The translations under genes and the position numbers were made by a program. The notes beneath the pieces were generated by a model. The model was not told the origin of the DNA, did not search any database, and saw nothing but the letters and a program-made list of their open reading frames with translations. Shown here one piece after another: positions 59,687 through 64,000 of a stretch of 64,000 bases of DNA (position 1 is its first letter; each line of letters starts with the position of its first letter). Location of the stretch: positions 5,259,501 to 5,323,500 of the forward strand of contig JASJZH010000002.1 in NCBI GenBank assembly GCA_037178975.1, given 5' to 3'. Origin of the DNA: Oscheius tipulae. Taxonomy: Eukaryota; Nematoda; Chromadorea; Rhabditida; Rhabditidae.

Positions 59687-61440
59687 TCATGAATTATGAA
59701 CAATGTTTTTCACTGGAACCGAAGTATTCGGAGCAGAAGGTTCCACAGGCTGAGACTTGTCCATCCCAAGGAAATTTCTGATCACAGCTTTGATTTCTCG
59801 ATGCGCCATTGCAAAAATAAAGGCGTGGGAGAGACCGGAGAGAGTGGCGCAGGTTCCCACGAAGAAAGAAATCTCGTCCAGAATCTAAAAAAGATCTTTG
59901 AATGAGCCCCTCGGAATTCGTTACGGGTATTTGGACTATCGTCCCGACAGCGTTGAGACAGCCAGGGACGACTCCAATCAGGGCTGAGACCAGAAGGATA
60001 TACAGAGCTACCCTGTTGGCCTGAAAACGAATTCCATAAGACAAAGTAGTTGACACACATTGCTATCAATTTTGGCCTTGTTCAGCCGTTCAATGTTCCG
60101 GATCTCCTCGTTGAAAGGCCCTTGGAAGAGATGGTAGATGATGATCAGAGTCAATATACAAGAGAGGAGATTGACGACCATGTTGGACAGTCCCCAATAC
60201 ACTCGGAAGGTCTGCAAGCATTAATTTTCAATAAATATATTCTTTACGTACTAGCTGCTCACGATAACTTGCTGTCAGTACTCAGTCCCCTCATATTTGT
60301 CGGCTTGTAACTATCTCTGGCCCTGCCAACCCGTCTAAGTTAGCCTTATCGCCTGCTCTAAAACAAAAGGTGTTAAGTGACCAAGGGAACTTGTAACGCA
60401 TCAACTAATTGGCAATTTCCCGCCTTTTGCTTCTGGCCTTAGACAAACAAACCGCCAAACAAACAGAGTCGACCACAGTTTAGTGCAGTTACAGTATGCT
60501 ACTCGGAAATTATCAAAGCTCTCGATTGTCAAGGATCTTTCCCTACCCTATTTAATCCATTCACAATTTTCCACTTTCTTCCGGATCGCTGTAACCACGT
60601 TGCGTATGACATTCTAGTACGCACGCGAATTTTTTATTTTCTTCCGCACACCAGAGACTGTCGGAGAAGCCATGTGATCTGGGGCGTTCACTCCCGCCTC
60701 TTTGAACCATTGAACTAGTCAATTTTATGATGATAGTGGCTCAGCTGAGTGCAAGATGCTGTGAGCAGCTTGGAATAGACCCTACCTTTGAGACGAAGCA
60801 TCCAAAGGAAGGACACTTTGGCTTCGGAACAATGTCTACAGTAGCCTGAACAATGATCCAGTCCAGCAAAGCCATCAATAGAGAGAAAACAAAGGCTCCA
60901 GTACACCATCTAAAACACCGATTCTTGATTTTCCAAACCACAATTAGGGTGGAACTAAATCGGAATGAATCAACTCTTTGCCTTCTTTTCTTGATTCTGT
61001 AGTACGTGACAGGAATGTAGACAGCTGCTACTCGGTCAATGGCTATCGCAGTAGTTACAGTACAGCCACTTTTCATCAGAGCAGCAGATGGAGCCCCGAC
61101 TGTTAGAATGAGCCATGGGTCGTAGTTGAAGTCTTGATCTGGGTCTTTAATTAGAAAGACTTTGGAGAAACAAACAGTTTGGCTTCCATCCCTTTATCAA
61201 AATTACCAAGTAGGGAAGATGTAGAACAGCGTAAGCAAAGTCAATAAAGGCCAGGGACACTAGCAGGATAAGATTGTCGTTTCTCCTAAAAGACAAAACT
61301 TGTTAGACTTATATCCCAACGCACCGAAGTTTTCTGTGCGTGATCCAAACGTACAACACGAGAAAATTGACCAGTATCTGTAGGACGCAGACAGTGAGAA
61401 GAAAAAGATCGACAGCCAAACAAATGTTGTTCGAGACCAT
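59687..61440 (-). CDS. Seven-helix GPCR, nematode chemoreceptor type
   Basis: Start at 61440 (MVSNNICLAVDLF). Helices seen: DLFLLTVCVLQILVNFLVLYV (1), NLILLVSLAFIDFAYAVLHL (2), a third with MKSGCTVTTAIAIDRVAAVYIP (DRV at the end, DRY-like), GAFVFSLLMALLDWIIVQA (4), VYWGLSNMVVNLLSCILTLII (5), VALYILLVSALIGVVPGCL (6) and FFVGTCATLSGLSHAFIFAM (7), followed by a tail ending NIVHNS-stop. A long intron (about 60220-60740) lies between helices 4 and 5. The short-loop layout and YIPVTYYRIKKR after helix 3 fit nematode serpentine classes (srbc/srx-like); the exact class is uncertain. The stop is 16 bases from the G alpha stop, tail-to-tail. Confidence 0.82.
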
Positions 61441-62587
61441 CGTGTCTTAGAAATAAAACTGATGATGAGTAATGGGAGCTAACAAGCCGATTCAAGCTGA
61501 AAGAAGTCTGGAGAAGGAGATTTTTGCTGTGTTTGTGGTAATAAAGCTACGAATGTTTATGAGTCTGACTGGATGGATAATTAGTCTCTTTCCGGGAGGG
61601 AAGAAAGAGCTCTGCTCTCAAGAGGAACTTCTGAATCTTGCAGTGTGGGAAAGCATAAAAACTAATGAATGTCATGTGTGCGAGTGCGCGTAAGAAGTCT
61701 GGAAAAGTGTCTGAAAAGTTTTATTTTTTTTAAAGATGGTCAGCTATCCTTTGGAAACTGGACAAGATGTCAAGACTTATTAAAAATAGACGGGAAAGTC
61801 CTCTCTTCAGCTCCATCTCCAGATGATCGTCTGCTCCTTCTCTTCAATCACGCAACTGATTTTCGTTCTTTCACTTTTGCTTGAATGAGACAAATGACAA
61901 AATCATAAATATTCCACTTGGTAGTAGCTTGATTTTAGTTGGATATTCTACCTTGAAATGCTCCGATCTCCGCAGCGGTGTGTCTTACTCTCGAATGTCC
62001 CTTTGGAACCAAAAATATGAACGTATTATCCTAGGAACCCTCGTTGCTAATCTCTCTACTACTAAAGTGCAATAGTGTCCGTCAATGAACTGTTTCTTCT
62101 TTTCTTGACCGTCTTTTTGCTCCTTACTGCACTTTAATGAAAGAAAGCTGATGAGAGTTGAAACTTGTTAGAACGGATTCGGCCGATTGTCTGGCTACCC
62201 TTTTACTGTCTTCTCTGACAAAATGGTTTCCAGTGTTGGGAGAAAACATAAAAAAATTGTTGACCTGTCAAAATTCGAAGGAATAAATACACATGATAAT
62301 TACTGACGAAACGAGATTCCAAGCTGAATTTCACCAGACTCATGCTTCACCAACCCGCGTCCCCCCGTATGACCTCGGACCTGACCCAGACATGTTGCTG
62401 TACTCGTTCCATTGGGTCGCCATGACCATGCGGGGGTGGAAATTCAAACTGGTATCGACCAATCATCTTTCCATTTCTGTGGTAACAGAGAGGTGGGAAG
62501 AAGTCTTATTGGAGCAGCCTGTATTTTTCATTTTTATTTTTGATCGCTTTCCCGTTTGAAGACGTTTGTTTTGTAGGATAGGCTTCC
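61441..62587. other. Intergenic, nothing supported
   Basis: Short plus ORFs at 61472-61693, 61669-61884 and 62293-62559 have no motif and no exon signals that I trust. Confidence 0.45.
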
Positions 62588-62942
62588 TCATACGTAGAAC
62601 TGAGTTTTCCTACAACGACGAAACTTTCCAATCGTGTGAGTACAGACAGGACAGATGTGAACAAAGTCGGCAAACGAATCCACAAAGAATGGGAGCGGGG
62701 AACATGGCCAGAGAAAGAGCACGGCGAAGAGAAAACACCATGTGTAGGCAAAGGCTCCGTGCACCTTATGGACATCCGTTTCGATAAGATGCTAAACTGT
62801 CGTTGGGTCCTTTTGAAAAATGACTTACCCTGCATCTACTGCAAAAGAGAACAACTGCATCTTTTTTGAAGTTGAGATCCGGACGGAATGGCTCGTGGAG
62901 ACTGATCTTTTCACAGTGATCATGTCTATTTCGAAGCTTCAT
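62588..62942 (-). CDS. LITAF-domain zinc-ribbon protein, or C-terminal extension of nmr-1
   Basis: Two exons (62829-62942, 62588-62791; 37-nt intron GTAAGT...TTTAG) give a 105-residue protein starting MKLRNRHDHCEK. It has the LITAF (LPS-induced TNF factor/SIMPLE) zinc ribbon: first knuckle VLFCSRCR, a membrane-embedding hydrophobic stretch (YTWCFLFAVLFLWPCSPLPFFVD), and second knuckle DFVHICPVCTHTIGKF. LITAF proteins insert as monotopic hairpins in late endosomal membranes and assist sorting. The usual N-terminal PPxY is absent. The ATG is two bases after the stop of the unspliced nmr-1 frame; alternatively a CCCAG acceptor at 62960 joins nmr-1 to this ORF in frame. Confidence 0.8.
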
Positions 62943-62944
62943 TT

Positions 62945-64000
62945 TCAGACGGTAGTCCTGGGATTGGTGATTCTTTCAATAAATTGACTCACTCTCAAGG
63001 TAGAGTACTCCAAGCCAGCAAAGCCTCTTCTGGCCAAGGGACGCGATAAATTATAGTCCAACTTCTGACGATGATGCATTCTGCATTTCCTCTTCCACTT
63101 GGCTGTGTAGCGTAGTGCCAGGGCTCTTTTTCTCCTAGGACAAGTCTCTCATGTTCATTTCAAAAAACCAACCCGTCACTGGCTTTTTTTCTACCATAAA
63201 ATACTTCAATGAAACTGAATATTGCCCCCACAGCCACTCCTCCAGTCACCAAAATGAACACGTCTTTCATGTTCCACAATCCGAGTCGAGCCGGGGACTT
63301 GTGTACTTCAACAGCACACGGCTGAGCCACTGCGGAGATCCACTTGGCGTCCAGAGCTTCCATTTTGCCGCCTGCATAATTCATTAGAAGTACGCTTGCT
63401 TAAACCAACTTTCAGACATTCTGAGGATAGCTGCAGTGATGTGAGGCGTCCAGGGAGAGTTCTTCTGCAATCCTATTCCGTAGGCACTTCGACCAAAAAG
63501 AGCTCCTCTCGTCCTGAGCTCACAATGACGCGCCGCCTCGAAATCGAGTCTGGTCGAATCGAATATGAAGGCGTCCAGTGATCCGTTCTTTAGAGCTCTG
63601 ACAGCGTCGTCGACCCTTTTCACATTGTGTGCTTCCATTTTTCGAAACATGGTCGACAGTTCGACGTGCCTCTTAAAGTACTGGTAGACGTTAGAGTTTA
63701 GTACAGTTCCGAACGAGAAATTGGCAGACGGGTTCCGCAACTGAAAACAATTGATTAGATTAAGAGACTATTTACTCTGGGATCAGTCACTCCCGTCAGT
63801 CCCTTTTCCGGTTGATCCAAAACGAGAAACGCTGCCAGATTCGCAGTATAGGAGGCGACCATTATCATTGTGAACCCACACCAAACTATGCCGAGAACTC
63901 GGGCTGAACAGCTTCTAGGGGTCTCTGAATTGGGGTACATTGTCTGTGTTCCTCTTAACTTACTTTCGGAGACTCCACTGTTCAGCAAGACGCCCCAAAC
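62945..64000 (-). CDS. nmr-1: NMDA-type glutamate receptor subunit GluN1, 3' part (5' end outside window)
   Basis: GluN1 is the obligatory glycine/D-serine-binding subunit of synaptic NMDA receptors. Seen in order: end of the M2-M3 linker (LLNSGVSES), M3 with the gate [13 protein letters not shown], the S2 ligand lobe ([60 protein letters not shown]), and M4 ([19 protein letters not shown]), all co-linear with vertebrate GluN1. The tail is basic ([18 protein letters not shown], calmodulin-like site) through EYSTLR at about 62995. If the next 34-nt intron (62961-62994) is retained, the tail ends [12 protein letters not shown], a class I PDZ ligand; if spliced, it runs into the LITAF ORF. Confidence 0.92.

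Overview
The window is nuclear DNA of a chromadorean nematode, probably of a Rhabditina-type lineage. The evidence is a complete cuticle collagen with the standard N-terminal block and GlyXY domains, very compact genes with 37-50 nt introns ending in TTTTCAG, many start codons a few bases after a TTTTCAG acceptor (as expected for spliced-leader trans-splicing), a DEG/ENaC channel, a serpentine chemoreceptor and an orphan-type G alpha. I rebuilt exon-intron structures by hand. Where I say a model 'closes', all splice phases agree and the exon total is a multiple of three. CDS coordinates span introns.

Layout. 1-3644 (-): DOCK6/7/8-type Rac/Cdc42 exchange factor, cut at the window edge. 5350-6177 (+): LAPTM-like four-pass protein. 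6686-8213: Tc1/mariner-derived foldback element, then the C-terminal half of an alpha-kinase and a solo transposon end. 8.6-16.1 kb: gene-poor, with small orphan genes. 16.5-21.3 kb: complete BARD1 orthologue (-) divergent from a PLK4/ZYG-1-like kinase (+). 21.3-22.4 (-): cuticle collagen. 22.5-26.0 (+): orphan gene, then a BRD8-like bromodomain protein. 26.3-27.4 (-): small membrane protein. 27.9-31.5: ATP synthase F1 delta (-) divergent from mitochondrial ribosomal protein S16 (+), followed by the SUMO ligase NSE2 (+). 36.0-38.9 (-): LDL-receptor family endocytic receptor. 40.0-45.0: DEG/ENaC channel (-) divergent from an S28 serine carboxypeptidase (+). 45.2-48.9: orphan membrane proteins and a Ly6-type protein. 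51.1-56.9 (-): secretory EF-hand protein, GPI-type Thr-rich orphan, OSTM1 homologue. 58.2-61.4: G alpha (+) tail-to-tail with a chemoreceptor-like GPCR (-). 62.6-64.0 (-): LITAF-domain protein and the 3' end of the NMDA receptor subunit GluN1/nmr-1.

Related functions lie side by side: OXPHOS and mitoribosome (atp5d/mrps-16), DNA repair (brd-1, NSE2), endolysosome (OSTM1, LAPTM-like, LITAF-like) and neuronal signalling (DEG/ENaC, G alpha, GPCR, nmr-1). The most unusual observations are an nmr-1 3' end whose retained intron stops two bases before a LITAF-domain ORF while the spliced form fuses with it in frame; a G alpha with Gln at the P-loop position equivalent to Ras Gly12; and a large foldback Tc1 derivative beside a half alpha-kinase gene.
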